Both the position numbers and the translations under genes were made by a program. A stretch of DNA of 64,000 nt from Symsagittifera roscoffensis (taxonomy: Eukaryota > Xenacoelomorpha > Acoela > Convolutidae): positions 22,617,419 through 22,681,418 of the forward strand of contig NC_087070.1 in NCBI RefSeq assembly GCF_963678635.1, read 5' to 3'. The notes under the pieces were generated by a model. It was not told the origin of the DNA. It did no database searches and was given only the letters and a program-made list of their open reading frames with translations. Position 1 is the stretch's first letter; each line of letters begins with the position of its first letter. This document shows positions 30,136-45,100 of this stretch, piece by piece.

Positions 30136-33100
30136 ATGGGACATGAAAATGACGAGATGCGGTTTCACGTGTTCAAAGCTGACATTTCTCAAATCAAACA
30201 GTATTTAGTCGTGGCACTTCTATTGGCACTCTCTTGCAGGTATGACCAAATTTAACTGTTCGCAGTACAAAACGCGGGAGAAAATAATTCTGAAAATTAT
30301 GTAAGTTTTCAGAAGTCTTAGAAGCAAAATACTTCTGATTCCGTTTAATTTTTTTGCAAACTATACTGAAACGGATTGTAGCAGGTTGATGGGATTGTAG
30401 TGGAAGCAAGACACAAAAGTTAGATCAATTGAGCAATCTACTACCCCGCCTTCTGGCGTGGAGGAAGAGGGGGGTAGCTCAATAGGTACTTGAGACATGT
30501 TTAACCATTTGAAAAGTTTTTGATTAATATGAAATCATGAAAAAGATTCTCTACGAATTTTGAACGCCAACTTTCACAATATCAAAGCTCAAAAATTTCA
30601 TTCAGAGTGAAAAAAGAATCAATGAAAACAACAGTTTTTTTATTCAAGACTAGAGCTCCAACCCTGATAACTCGTTTTCCTCATTGAGGGGCAATGTTCG
30701 CCCAAACAGAAGTTTGCGAAATTTTTTTTCGGATTTCGATTTTTTCCTTTTCAAAATTTTTCTCGATACTCAATTAAAATGAAATTCAGTCGGTCAATTG
30801 ATTGCGTGTTATGTACACATCACCCATCTCCTTGCGCTTGTTGACGTCTTTTTGTAGCGTCTTTTTTATTGCTTGGGGGAGATAGCTCAATTGGTCATTA
30901 CGGGGAGGAGATTGCTCAATTGATCCCAAAATGTAGTTCCATGAAATAAGCCAGGCGACACACTTTTTTTATTCGTGCCCAAAAAGCTTCTCTCAACCTA
31001 ATTTTAAGGCGCTTTGTCAAAAAATTCTGTTACTTGTATTATTAAATGGATTTTCCCGGCAGAGAAATTTCTTTCAAAACTTTTTTTGTTAAATTTTTCT
31101 GTTTAAAGAAGGAAGTTTATCTTAATCAAAATTCTTTCTCAGATATGATTTTTTCGTTTGCGCGATCATTCTTTTCAATGAGATTTTTCAATTCGAACTA
31201 TTCCGTCCAACAGCAGAAAGGTTTTTTGGTTTTTTGAAACTTTTTCTTTTCGGATCAAATCATCTAGTAATCCGATATTTTAAAAACTTATAAAACAAAA
31301 ACACTCGAATTCATATACATTATTTGCTGAAATTCAATTGGACGAAATTCTGCCCTTTAAACTTGGTTGCAATACGCGGCAACATTCAAAGTGGTTGGTT
31401 TTGGTGGCTTGGTGGACTCGGGCTGTTCATCTGGAAATGTGCCATGACCTATCATCCGACGCAACTCTAACAGCCCTCCGCCGCTTCTTTGCAAAAAGAA
31501 GCACCCCTTCAGGAATCCGCTCTGACAACGCAACGAACTTTACAGCAGCAGAAAAAGAACTGATGACCACCTTCGACAGCTCATCGATGAACCAATTATT
31601 TTGAATACCACCAGGTAGCACGTTTTGGTGGCGTCTGGGAACGTCTCATTCGTAGCGTAAAAAACTCTCTAACGCCATCATTGGATCTAAAGCCCTCACT
31701 GATGACACTTTCATTAAGTTGTTGAGCGAGATTGAACCGTTTATGAATGCACGACCCATCAACACTGTATCGTCCTGTCCCTGCAACATCGAAGCCCTGA
31801 CCCCTAACCATTTCCTTTTCGGAAGAATATTTGACAGATGCCCCAAGAATTAATTGTAAGCTAATAAAATTGATGAAGCAATGGGAATTTGCACAGCAGC
31901 TATCAGACCGCCTACTGAAAGCATGTTTGGAACCGCCTACTGAAAGAGTTCATTCCAACTCTGCTTCCCCGACAGAAATGGACATCGAAAACCCCGCCTA
32001 TTTCAAATGGACAACCCGTTTGGATTTTAGAAGATCTAGCTCCTCGAGGACTATGGCCACTAGGTCGCATAGAATTGCCGATCCCATCAGCCGACAAGGT
32101 AATACGACAACACAACGTTAGAGCCCGCCGTGGAAGTGTTCAAATACCAGCAATACGCCTCGCTCCTGTTTGTCCAGACTTTTACACTCAACAATCCGCT
32201 CCCAAAAACACTGATTAAACTGAAGAATCTTTTCCAACGCCGACATCCTGAAATGGTAAAACGGAAGAGCCTGTCAGCTTTGCCTTCCGAAACGAATTTA
32301 GACAAACAGCAACGACGATACATCGATGCCAAAAATATGTTTTGTATGACAACGACACCTAATACGCAACAACAGTTTTTATTTGCCTGGAGCACACTCT
32401 CACAATGTTTACTCCAAGTTCGTTTATGCTCTAATTTTTTCTACATAAATTTCTGAATGCAACCAGATTTCTTCAACCTGTAATTATTTGGATAACGACA
32501 ACGACTAGTCGATCTTCTTTGACAAGGAACAGCAGAAACAACGACCAGCCAATCTCATTGATTCATCAGATCTGCATTCTACTCCGGAACATGATCAACT
32601 GCAACAATCGACCAGTTCCTTCAATCAGCAGACGTCAACTTTCTTTTCCGTAGCCGAACTTTTGAACAGTGAGCTCAGGAAAACAGAGAAACCTCAACTT
32701 GACATCCTACGAACCTGATCTCGACAGCCGACGACTTCAACTTACACGTCGGCCAACTCGACAAGCTAGCACACTCATCTGGACATAGTTTAGGACTAAG
32801 CTAGGGGACACCCCACCCCAACCCCTCCCGATTTTCCTTTTTTATTTTGCGATTGCAAAATAGGGCCGACTGTACAGTGCACTACCGTTTGATACACAAA
32901 TTCAACAACATCAAGGCATATAGATGTTGCACGCATATACATGCAATGACGAAAAACGACAAGAAAGTGAAGATATTCCAAAAAGGACAGAAGTGAATTG
33001 ACTTAAGCTCATGAACAAGAAAACTTTGAAATTAGTCTTGACAATTGTTATTAGATCTTGAAACAAAACAAGGAAACTATATAAATAGGAAAACTTGAGG

Positions 33101-36100
33101 TAAAACAGTAGTGCCTTGTACAATACCGTCTACTAAAAGTTTTGCTAGTTAATCTATCAAGCTCTGGGTTCTTTTTTCTTTGAAAATAATTTTAAAAATT
33201 CTCCAGTTTGCACAAAACAAAACCAAAAAAATGTCTCAACGGTATCTACGAAGAAGCATTCAGCCTTGCAATGGTGGTCGTGTATAAAAACTATAGAAGC
33301 GTTTTTTAACAGTCTGAGCTCTAACTCAATTTAACTGACTAGTTTGCTTTAGGGTTTTGAAATTGAATGAAGCTGCATTGTCGAAAAAATCTTAAATTCA
33401 AGCCTTTTGTTCATTTTGATAGTCAAACTAATCAAATTGTCCTATAATTCAGTATATGTGAGACTAGAGTTAGTCGAGGTGGTAGTAAGTCAAAAAACAT
33501 TTGTCTCATTGCAAGTCCACAAGGAAGCTTATCGTTGTTTGGTAGTTAATTTAAATCAAAGTTTGCGGTAATTCCATTTCAAGTGATCGATCAATTGATT
33601 GTGTCAAACTTTGTGCAATATGATTCTATTACAGTCAGGAAATGGTCCAACAAAAACTCAAAACTGTTTTCTAACTCTACTTTTCTTCTCCCTCATATTC
33701 TCAAACTTAGTTTTCATGAAACTTTTGCTGATTAGAAAAAGCTTAAAAAAGGTTGACGAAAACTGGTATTTCAAAAACCGATAGTAAATTTTAAAGAAAC
33801 CCAATTTTTGATAGAATATGAGATCATTGGCCTTTGGCTGATGCAACAGTCATTTGTGAATTCAAGGAAAAAGGTCAAAACACACCACTGAAAATTGCTT
33901 CTTCTGAATAAAATCTTGGATGAGTAAGGTTTTTCTTCCTTAATTCAAAATCTAGATAAGATAAACAAGAAAAAGAACAAGTATGAGACCAGCCGGACTA
34001 ATTGATTAAAAGTTATCTAAATAGAAAAGCTCATTTGTTATTTTTTCTTTGCTGTGGTTGCAGTGTGGTTTTGTTGTACCGATGGAACAGATTGATAACT
34101 CTCAGTGTCCCGGAAAGATGCATCATCATGACATTCAGTAAGTACGCTCACCTGTCAGTCTGGTGGTTGGGGGGGGGGGGTTACTCCAGGTTATATAGCT
34201 TTGAATTATTCAGTTTTTCTGACATAAGTAAACTGACACTACTTTATGCCCGATTTTCATAAAATAAATAGCAACACAGTAACTGTGGTGGAGAGATATC
34301 TAAGTCGTTTTTTTCTTCATTTTGGTCACAATTTCACCCAATTTGACTTGCCATTTCATCTATATACCTGCAAGCTTCTAACTGGGAATTTTTCGCTGGC
34401 ATTCTCATATTGTTCGAAAAACTTTTAGAAGAATCTTGTTTTGGTTCTCAAGAGCCAATGTATTTATCTTGAACCTTATGAGAAGCTTATGAAAAAGTAA
34501 CTTATAATGTAAAAATTGTACAAAAAAACGAATTCTGATGTAAAAAATTTCAAATTAGGAGCAAAATATTGATTTAAATTACTCTACTCATCAAAAAATA
34601 TATATTGTTGATGTGAAGTGATTTGGCGAAAGGTTGGGAAATTTTTTTACTATAAGCTCGATTAAAGCTCACAAAACGTAGCTGCGAAACATTTGGTTTT
34701 TCATTTCAGGCTTTGTGTTTGCGCTCATTGCTTACACGTGTGCAGGTTGGTGCCGAACGCTCTATACAGATCTCTATCAAAATCTGGGCCAACTTTTTAC
34801 TCACAAAAAATTGTATGCCTATACTAATTTGGACCACACTTTCCAGGATTATTTTCAACCAACGTTTTACATGTAAATGCAGCGGAGTGAAGCCGAGCAA
34901 GCGTATTCTTCTTGTCAATGCCTTGTTACGAATTTTCGCTTGTTACAAAATGTCACCAGTTTCTAATAGTCGCATATTACAAATTGTCGCCCTATCGAAA
35001 GTCAGTATGAATATAGAGGAAAACTTGTCCAAATTGTTTATACAGATAAGGTTAATCATGGTGTAAAAACCTTAATTTGCGTCTAATTTTGCCCATTGGT
35101 TAAATCTCGATGACTCTTGTTCCCTCACCTGCGAACCTTAAGAAGTAAAATTATTGTTCGCATTATCCGAATAATTTTAAAATTGACATACGGGCTTATT
35201 AAGCATCGACAAACAAAATTTACACCATAAAGTTTTTGATCATGCGAGGTGGGGAAAAAAGAAAAAGAGCCGAGCCGAAGAAGTTAGTTCAGACTCTTAA
35301 ATAGGTCGTGATGTTTATTTTGTGTTCAGGCTCAAATTTGATGTTTCACGGTTTATTTTTTGATTTCGAATTGAATTCAGTTCATCTTGTTAGAAAGAGG
35401 AAAGATCACAAAAAACACAAACTTCTAGTTTTGAAAGTGGTTTTTAATTTTCAGTTTTCTTGCTTACTCAATTTTTTAAAGTCTTAAACGCCTCCTCTCA
35501 AAAATCACCGCGGAAATTTTTTTCCAATTAAAACAAAACTGACTGACGGTAAATGATCTGAACTACCCTTTCTTAAACCATCAGTTTTTCATTTCACCTG
35601 CTACAGTATAACGTCTCCCGACAGCGCGATAAGTTAAACAGGTGTGGATAAGGTTTTATTCCGATCAACTGATTAGTCTAATTACTGAGGTAAGTTTTCA
35701 GATCCAATTTTTTCAGGCTTTGTTCTCGCTCAATAAGTTCACGCACAACTTATCATTTTGACGGTTTGATTTTGATTCAGTTTTAATATCGCTTTGAATT
35801 CATTTGCTAAATGAAAGGCACTACTCGCCATCATTAGGAAAAAAAATTCAAATGAATGGAGATATAGATTTAGGGGATTTCTTCTCGAAAGTGGTCCCTT
35901 TGGTAGTGAATTCAGCGGGGCGACCTAGATTCCAAACTATCTACAATCCCGAAAGCGTTAATTTGGTGGCAACTATTCTGTACTGCTCTATGTAGCTTGC
36001 CCCTTCTGTGTATTGCTCTTCGGGCTGTCTCGTCAATACAATCGTAATGATCTCCAAATTTAAATTACTTCAAAAGTTAACTTAGTTAACTTCCACTAAT

Positions 36101-39100
36101 TTCATTAACACTTAACTATTCTCTCTCTCTAGATAAACTCTGATGAGAATCAAACATCTACTTTTTCTGCTATAATTGTTCTTTTACTCTGAGAACCAAC
36201 AACTCAATTCGCTAGCAATAATTCTTCTAACTCTTACAGGCTCTCCGATATACTCCAATTCCTTATCTTTCTTTTCAATTAGTTTTAGTTAAGTCACGCC
36301 ATTCCCTATCGGTCCTGACATCCTCTTAAATAACTCGTCCGCTCATGTTTAAGACTACATCCCTCCCCCTGTCAACTCTGCCACGTGCCAAGTTCGCTTT
36401 CTTTTATCGATCTTTTCGCGCTTTTTAGATACCCGGTATGTGGTAGGTGTCACAATTTGACCAAGTAAACAAATGTCATTCGATTCTAATCAGCTAATTC
36501 CTGACCTCAGTGACTTCAGTCCTCGTGTTCAACTCAACCTCCAAAGCATGCTATGTTTACTCAGTGACCCTCTCAAGGTCTTCTTTTTAATTATCCCGTT
36601 AACGTTCCGACCTCCCAAGGGTAGGTGGAGACCCTTTTCATGGGTAGCTAATTCAATCCAAGCATGTAAAATTTCGATCTGTACTCTGTTCCAACCCCAA
36701 CCTTCTAGCTATCAGGGAAACGTAGTTTGTCTATTAGGTGTCAAATTAAACTAAAAAGTCACCTTCGGCAAGCTAAGTGAATTCCCCGTCCGTTCATACT
36801 ATTTAGGAGACTTAATTCTTATGCTGTGGTCCTATTACTATCAATTTTCTCTGGGAGTACTTTTCTTTAGTCTAGTTGACCTACTATTAATAGATCATTC
36901 GCCGAGCTAAACTGAATCCAATATTTACCAAGTCCACTTTGAATTAACTCTACTACTCCAAGGCTGCAATGTAAAAGCAATATTTCTATCATCTTCTGCT
37001 CTAGTTCCCATTATATAAGTTTTCCTCCCAAGTTTTAGCAAGATGACATATTTGGGTTCAGAATCCCATGGGGGTCCTAACTACCAATTTCCATCCAAAT
37101 CACATTAATACTTCAATGGTTATCCCATTTCTAAGGTCCATTATCATTTTTTCCGGAAAAAGGCTTTTAACACCGGAAGCTTTTCACTCACTAGGGGTCT
37201 TTTTTCGGGGTTCATATCTTATGTCGATTGCCGCAATAAAACTATTATGCCACCGTTCGTTATTTTGGTCAATTGCTTATTTCCCGTCTAATAGGTTGTT
37301 TATCAATGTAGCTTGCCATTACCTATCATCCCTCCAAGTTTCAGCTCCCTGTGCTCATTGGAGGCCGAGAAACGACTTCCGGAAGTTAGGGGAGGCTTTG
37401 TTTACTTACGGCATAAAACCGGAAGTGGGGGTCCTTGGAGTCTAGGGTTCCAAACTTAAGCTTCCCTCAACTAGGCCTACAACATACTAAAATTTGAGCC
37501 CAAAACCGCCTCTAGTTTCCGAGTTCTGATAGGGCCGTTTTCACTTCCGGGGACCGTTATCACTTGCACCCCAAGGGTCTGAGGGGTCCCGTTTTTTCGT
37601 GTGCCCGGGTCAATTCATCTCTAGTCTCGCTCCTCTGAATTTCATAACATTAGCTTCCTTAGTTATTCGGAGGGGGGGGGGGGGGTAGTTCGCCTATTTT
37701 GTCATATTCTCTTTTCTGGCATAGGATGGACAATATCTTCGAACAATGAACTATTTTGAACTCGACATTTTTTTGCTGTATTACTTAACTTAATGACGAT
37801 TCAATCTTAAGCTCAGGTTATTATTGCATGTAATACAGTAGAGTCACCAAATCTACAGGAGAGATGAAACTTGAGTTTCAATTTCTAATGTGGACATAAA
37901 GCTAAACTTAAATAATCAACTCTTCTGAATTGTTTTTTTTTCACAGAAAGCGCGTATCATAAAATTTTCTTTAATTTCAGAAATCGCTGATATTATATAT
38001 TATATTTGAAAATCAAAAAAGAAGCTAAAAAGGATTTTTTTAAGTCTACTGAATTGAATTGAATGTCTTCTGTGTTCTCATCTTTTTAGATAAAAAATAC
38101 AGAGCAAAAAGAACCAAACTGAATCAAGCGGTTGATTGATTCTAGTTAAAAGTCGACCAATTTAAGACTTTTTTACCAATGCGCTTGCTAAATGCGGCCA
38201 AAATTTTGAAGAAAAAAACAGGATAAATAGCCCGAATAGTGCAGAAAAAGAGCTCAATTTTCAACAAATTTGTGCCAAATGTTGGTCACCAATTTCTGGA
38301 AGGAGGGGCTGAATGAGTTAAAATTTTAATCGGAGATGATTGAGCTCAGTTTTATAAGCACTAGCTGAAAGAGAAAATGAGCCCAAGTTTCTCATTTTGA
38401 GCTCATTCGTCCCTCATTTTAACAATTGGGCGGAAGATCAGCACAAAATTATCTCAAAGATTGCTGTAGTTTGGTACAGAGTAAACAAAAGTCGTGCAAG
38501 TTTGAGGTTCAGGTGTTTCGTTTTGAAACAAAAGAGTAAATTTAGCCAAATTTTTGTGAAAAATTGAACAAATATGCTAGGGGACCAATCGATTAAAGAA
38601 GGGGGTTCAATCTCTCGGCTAACATGGAAAACGTCAGCCAAAAATGTTGACCCGTATAGCATTGAAAGCAAGGTTTATCTGACGTACCTCCAATTGGTAA
38701 TTTGATGCATGCGTATTTTGTTGCAGGTAATGAGCCCATCATCTCTATTGGCGTGCATGATTACATCACTTTCATCCTGCCAGGGTTTATTTTCCACACT
38801 GCGTGGTCCTTCCCAAGAAGGTGCAACATGCTAGTGAAGAACAACAATTCAGGCACAGGTCACGGGAGCAGACAGAATAACAAACCACAGATACCATTGA
38901 GGGCGGTGGCTCTATTCTGCACACTGGTAAGTACGGTAGCTAGTAATTTTGCGTGGTATTTTGTTATATTTTGCTTCAAAAACGCAAATTATCTCGGGTT
39001 AATTATTCTAAATAGTTCAACTTACCAATTTTCAAACACCCATAATTTTACAAAAACAATCACAGGCAAAATATATTTTTAAATTCAAGACAACAATATA

Positions 39101-42100
39101 TTTCAGGTGGTATAAAAAAGTTGCGTCAAAATTGCTTAGTTAAAAAGTAAAAAAAGAGAGAAAAAGTCACCAAGAGCATAAATATTCCTCACTTTCTCCA
39201 AAAGATGAAAAAAATTGAGCAGGTGTAAAAGTTTTTTTTTCCTATTGTGCCAAATTGTGCATTTTGTGAAGTGTAAGCGGATTTCGCAACAGGCCAAAAG
39301 CAGAATTGTTGCAGAATCTGCAACATTGCTGTTTTGGATTTCACGATCAAATTGCTAAAACTCTGTATTGCTCAAAATTTCCCTAAAAACTTTGAGAAGG
39401 AAATTCGTGGAACTCACAACAAAATTTTCGAAATCTGGAACAGTTTGTGAAATCCGCAAACAATTAATCACATATGTGTTACGTAACCTAAGCTGTCGTC
39501 GAATCGGCAACTGTAAAGGAAATTGGCAAATTGTAATCAGAACCCGCAGTTTCTAAGTGAACTCCGCAAATTTTTAACGGACTCCGCAAATTGTACGAGA
39601 AAAAAGCATAAGTTTACGGAATCCGCTTACATTTGCGGAATTCGCCTAAATTTACGGAATCCGGAACAACTACTGATATTCTTTCGTTGCGGAATCCGCA
39701 TCAAAACGACGGTGACGACAAAATTTACGTTACAGGTATTTGTAAGCGGATCCATGGAAATTTTTCAAGTGGAATCCATTTACATTTTAGAACAAAATTA
39801 AAGACTTGTCTCTAGAATTGAGGAACAAATAGAAACCAAATTAAGCGCCTATCCAGTGCCCAGCTTGGCCTCGTATTGTATTACTTTTCAAATGATTAAA
39901 GAATTCCATTCCAGAAGATCAGTTAAAAAGACAAAATTTATTGGAGAAAAAACACGCCGAGCACAATATTCAGCCACTTTCTTCAAATAATCTGAAAATA
40001 ATCTCCACTAGTGGCTGACACTAATTCACGCGTTTTTTTTCTCTCCAGCTGAAATTGAGTTCGTTCCGCGGAGCGAAGCAAGTGTGTCCTATTTGCTAAT
40101 GTCACTTTTTCAAACTTTGATGGTCGTCGCTTTTTTCTTGCAGTTGTCTTTTTTCTTGAGTTGTCGCGTTTTCAAATGATCTCAAGCTAAAAAGGTCACC
40201 ACCAGCGCTTTTCGCTAACAATGTTGGGTTAGGAAGCATTTTTAACGCAAAATCCGGTATATAAATGACATATCGTAGAAGTTGAATTGGCTTATCAAAT
40301 CAAATTTCTGTTATTGCAGTAGAAAATTCTCAAATTGGTTTCCTCGATGTTAAAAATCAACAAACAAGCTACTTATCAAAAATAGTAGTTTTAGCAATTA
40401 TGATGAATCTGGGTTGTTGAAAAACCCGGGTTGTCATTCTAAAGTTATTTCAATGGCAAAACAATAAGACAGTCTTTGTTAGAAAGGAATAAAATAATTT
40501 TTAGACTGCTTCTACATCAACTCACACCCTGAATGATTAGAATTCGATGAACGCAGTTCAGACTTTTATAAGGGTCATGAAGAAGTTTTTTTCGTGAAAA
40601 CTTACTTTTTCCCAGTTTGATTTGTGATTTTTTCAGGTCAGTTCATTTCCATTGTTAAAAGGAAGGCAAACTCCTCTATCTTAGCACCAAAAAGCAAAGG
40701 TTACAAAAAACGAGATCAATTTCAAGTTTCAAAAGTGGTATTTGATATTCAGGTCTAAATTTTCCAGCGGAATATAAATTTTACTTTTTGATACAGTTTT
40801 CCAAAGTTGAGTTAATTTTATCAATCATGAATTATACGAGAAATTTGAAGACCGTTAAGGACGTCAAGTGTTCAAAAATTGAGAAAAAAAAACAAATCAG
40901 TAAAAAAAGCCGGGTTCAATTCAAATAAAAACATTTAATATGAGGGTTATAAGAACGCCTGTGACAAATTTTTGGTTTTTATGTTTTTCTTATATTTGAG
41001 CTCAAGACAACAAATTTCCAGATAGCTTCAAAAATGTCCCATCAAAACGTTTATTTTAAAGTTAAAAAAATTGTCTGAACGAAATCACACCACGTATAAA
41101 TAAACCGTCATTTTCATCGAAAATTTGAACAATAATTTATAGTTGGGTTTTTTTAAGTCCCGGATATCACCTGGGGATTTTTTTTGGGGGGGGGGGGGGG
41201 GAGGGTTACGGACGCTTTCCTCTCAAGGTTTCGACCCCCTGCCGACCCAGAGGGCCCCCCTTTGTACTATTTTGAGATATTCGTGTTTGACTGACGGTTG
41301 TCTGACATGTTTGGCTGACTTCAAAAATTTTCTAAGCGCGCCTTTGGCGCCAAACTATACCAATTTTCCCAAAAAGTTTTCAAACGCGTTTTTTTTTCGG
41401 CCTATTTTTTTAAAAACTTGCCTGCGCCAAAGAAAATTTTGTCAAAATGTGGTTTTTATAGTGATTCGGGAGAGCTCAGAAAATCAATTTGGTTTGCCCA
41501 AAAAAAATGTCGGCAAAATTTTCGACTTTTTTCAAAAATCCCCCCTCGAGCCGGACATAACTATTAATGAACTGTTACTAGTTAGCTGTTGCGGCTTCGG
41601 CTCAGTTCCTTTTCACGCTCTTGGAGAAAAAGGAATTTTTTCAATGAGTCTAGAACGTTCTGCATTCATTGAGCGATTTAAGTTTGCTTATATCAATATT
41701 ATTGAACGTAGTGAGTACTCTTTTAAACGTCTTGATGATTTTTTTGTAGTTTTTTTCAGGAAAAGTCTTAAAATTTGTTCACGCTCAATTTTTTTTTCGC
41801 CGTGGCAATTTTAATTTTTTAAGTTCTCTCATTTCTTTGTTTAAAAGGAAGGCTATCTCAAACAGCAAAAGTGTGATGCTCACGTAACTGTGATTGACTT
41901 CTAGTTTTGACTTTGGAGTTTAATTTACGGATATCCTAGCCTGGTGCGGATTTAGGGGAAGGGGCAGGATAGGGGGGACGCCCCCTTCCCCGTCAGGGAT
42001 TTGTCCCCTTGCCGACCCAAAATACTTTTTAAGAAATCCACCGACGCTAACTTTTTTCTAAGGGCGCATTTGGCGCCAATATGTACTAAGTTTGAGGGGG

Positions 42101-45100
42101 AATCATTTTTTTGGTCAAAATTTTCCAAAAAGTGCAAAAAAAGCCTGTTATTTTTCAAAACTTTGCCTGCGGCGCAGAAACTTTTGTCAAAACAGGGTAT
42201 TTTTTTTTTGCTCTGGTTGAGCTCGGAAAATATCAATTTGGTCGACCTAAAAAAAGATAAAATCCCTTTGAAAGTGTTCCCCCCCCCCCCCCCCCCACCC
42301 TCGAGCGAGAGAATCCTAGATCCGCACCTAATCCCAGCGGAATGAAAAATTTTCTATTAATCCAGTTTTGTCGAATTCGGTTAATTTTATCAAGAAGGGT
42401 CGGCCATAATTTTTTCGTGAGTTTCAAAGAGCTTTAAGGGCATTAAATTTTTGTTTGAAATTTGAGAGTTGAAGTTTTTTCAAAAAACAAGTCAGTTTTT
42501 TTTTCTGTTTCTTTGCGTTCATTTCTCTTTTCCAACTTAGATAGATTTATCATCCAAAATTTGATAGATGGTATGATGATATCAGATCAGTGCTATAGTT
42601 TCTAATACAATAATATAAAAAAAAATTCTAGTCTGATAGTTACACGAGTTTAGTGTTCTATAGGTTCCAATAATGTCGGCCAGTATCAACGGTGCCTTGA
42701 TCTACATCATCCAGGGTCACCAGGGGGTCACCTACCTGAAGAGTCTCGTCATCTCACTCATCTACATCCCAGTCGACCTACCCCCACAACAACTGCACTC
42801 TTTATTCAGCGTTAGTAGTTGATTATTTCATTAACACATGAAAAATGTATTTGTATTAATAAGTATAAACATTTATTTTATAAAAATCATGCCCAAAATG
42901 GTTCAAATTTCACTTAGAATTTACTCAAATAAGCTTCGGTTGACTAGCTTCGATTCCGTTGATCATCGGTATAGATTTGGCTAAAAGTTTAGAGCAGAGT
43001 GGTTATTCAGAGAGTGTGCTGATACAGAATGTGAAGAAAGCAACAAATGAGTAAGCTAAGAGCTCGAAGAAAAAACACGCATAAAATACACTATCAGTTG
43101 ACAGTAAAAGTTATTCAAGCCCAGAAATATGGAGTATGGAAGCTCCATTATTTAACTATTTTTATTTTTTTCCCACATAGCACCACTTCTCGTTCAATTC
43201 TCTATTTCAGTTACTTTGTTGTTATGACTTTGTGACAAATCACTGGAAAAACTGGCAGACTTAAAGATCAGTGCGCCAAACAAACGCAAATCTTTATTCA
43301 CACCAGATAATTCCCCCTTTCGCCGCCCCTTCCCGAACATCCCCCCCCCCCCCATTTGATGGTCCGCAATTTTTTGTTCTGATTATTTGACCTTCATGCG
43401 TGCCCTACAACGCCAAAATAGCAAGGAAAAGTTTTATGAGAATGGAAATATTGCAATGTGGGGATGTGGAAACAGTGTCATAGTTTTATGAGGCATCAGT
43501 ACTGTCAACTTGAAATACAACAAATTAACAGTTATATTCTGTTTTCCAGGACTGGGACTTTGGGGACCTGGTGTACGTGTTACATGCGGGGGAGACCCTC
43601 TCATCCTACTTACAGTCCACACTGCTACTCAACTTAGCCACCAGTCTAGCTATAAATGGTATGAACATTTTTGCCAAGAAATCATTAGAAACTTTCACAA
43701 ATCAAAGGACCGACAACCGAACTGTGTCGCGTTTAAATGTCAATGAACGACCGTTTTTCGATCTTTTCAGGAAGAAATAGGAAAACTTTTTCACGCTCTT
43801 ACTTCTTTTTGGCTTGTTGATTTCTTTTTTCTTCGCAATATCATTGAATAGAAGCCCATGATAACAAACTCTTAAACTCTTAAACTCTTATAACAAACTC
43901 TGATAACAAACATAAAGAGCAATCAGACATAAATTTTTTCGAAATCAAAGCTTTATTGTGAAGTTTTTTTATCAAAACCAGTTCTGACAAATTTTTAATT
44001 GTCAAAAAGCGTTTTCAAAAAGCACTTTTAATTGTCAAAAAGCGTTTGTTCCGCCAGCTATTTTTCGAAACTCAGCAGTTATCAAAAATTTAATGCTTTT
44101 TAGTTTTTTTGAATTTATCCATTGGCTTTTGTTGTTGTTCTGTTTCCGATTACACATTTTCAAATTAGACATTTTTTGCCCAGCCCTCTTAAAGAATTGG
44201 GAAAGAACTATGTCGCAGGGTGTAGATGTGTTCTTTTTTCTTCACAATGGAAGCGCGGTTATCAACCTTTAACAATGCGAATGGCAAATAAAAGTGGCAT
44301 AAACAATTGCGAATGAAGAGCCATCAGAAAAAAACTTTCAGAAATCAAAGCTTTAGGGTGAAAATTCTGACAAATTCTTAATGGTCAAAAAAATTTTATG
44401 GTAGTTTCTTCAGTCAGCTATTTTTCGAAATTCGTCAATTAAAAAAGCCAGTGCTATTTAGATTTTTAAAAAGTTTTTCTTTGGCTGTATTTTTGTGTTT
44501 TCGATGACCCATTTTTGATTGAGTCAGTTTTCCTGCCCATCTTTTTTTTTTTAAAAAGGCAAAGAAATATTGCAAAGGGCCGGGTAGAGTGTTTGTTGAA
44601 GTTTTTTTTAAGGTGTTGTTTAATAAGAACCTTGCAAGAGTTTTTTTAAAGAAAATGAAATCTAATTTCCTGATTTTCCAATGAAATAAAAAAATTACTT
44701 TTTGATCCAGTTTATTCAAATTGGTTTAATTTTATCAAAAAGCCAAAAATAAAATGTCTAGAAATTCAGAAAGCTTCGAGGGCATTTTTTTCTTCGATTT
44801 TTGAAAGTTGAGGTTTTTAAAAAAAAAACAGGTCAGTTTGCCTGTTTAATTGCGTTCACTGACTCTTTTCATTTGTATGTTGTCTGATAAGAGGAATGAA
44901 CATATTGAAGACAATTATATACGTATTACTATTTTTTTTTGTTTTTTGTAGGAAAAAGCTTTAAAATGTGCAGAAAAATCTCTAATAACTACAGATGTGC
45001 ATTCAAACAGGGTGATGCATTTATACTTAGGCATATATGCACTTTTTGAGTTCGATTGAAATTCATCTGCTGAAAGTAACGTAAATAGAACTTTCCAAAT

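Noticed and set aside
30464..30895. tRNA A-box-like tagctcaat(a/t)ggt motifs
   Set aside because: No B box, no cloverleaf arms; they are part of the MITE ends.
36473..37445. Plus-strand ORFs of 93 and 125 residues
   Set aside because: Low-purine composition of the island explains their openness; no domain, no splice sites fitting the host gene's phases.
41143..41814. 223-residue plus-strand ORF
   Set aside because: Spans a G-tract repeat copy and the following R2 copy; poly-Gly/Phe-rich product, no domain, repeats also occur elsewhere out of frame.
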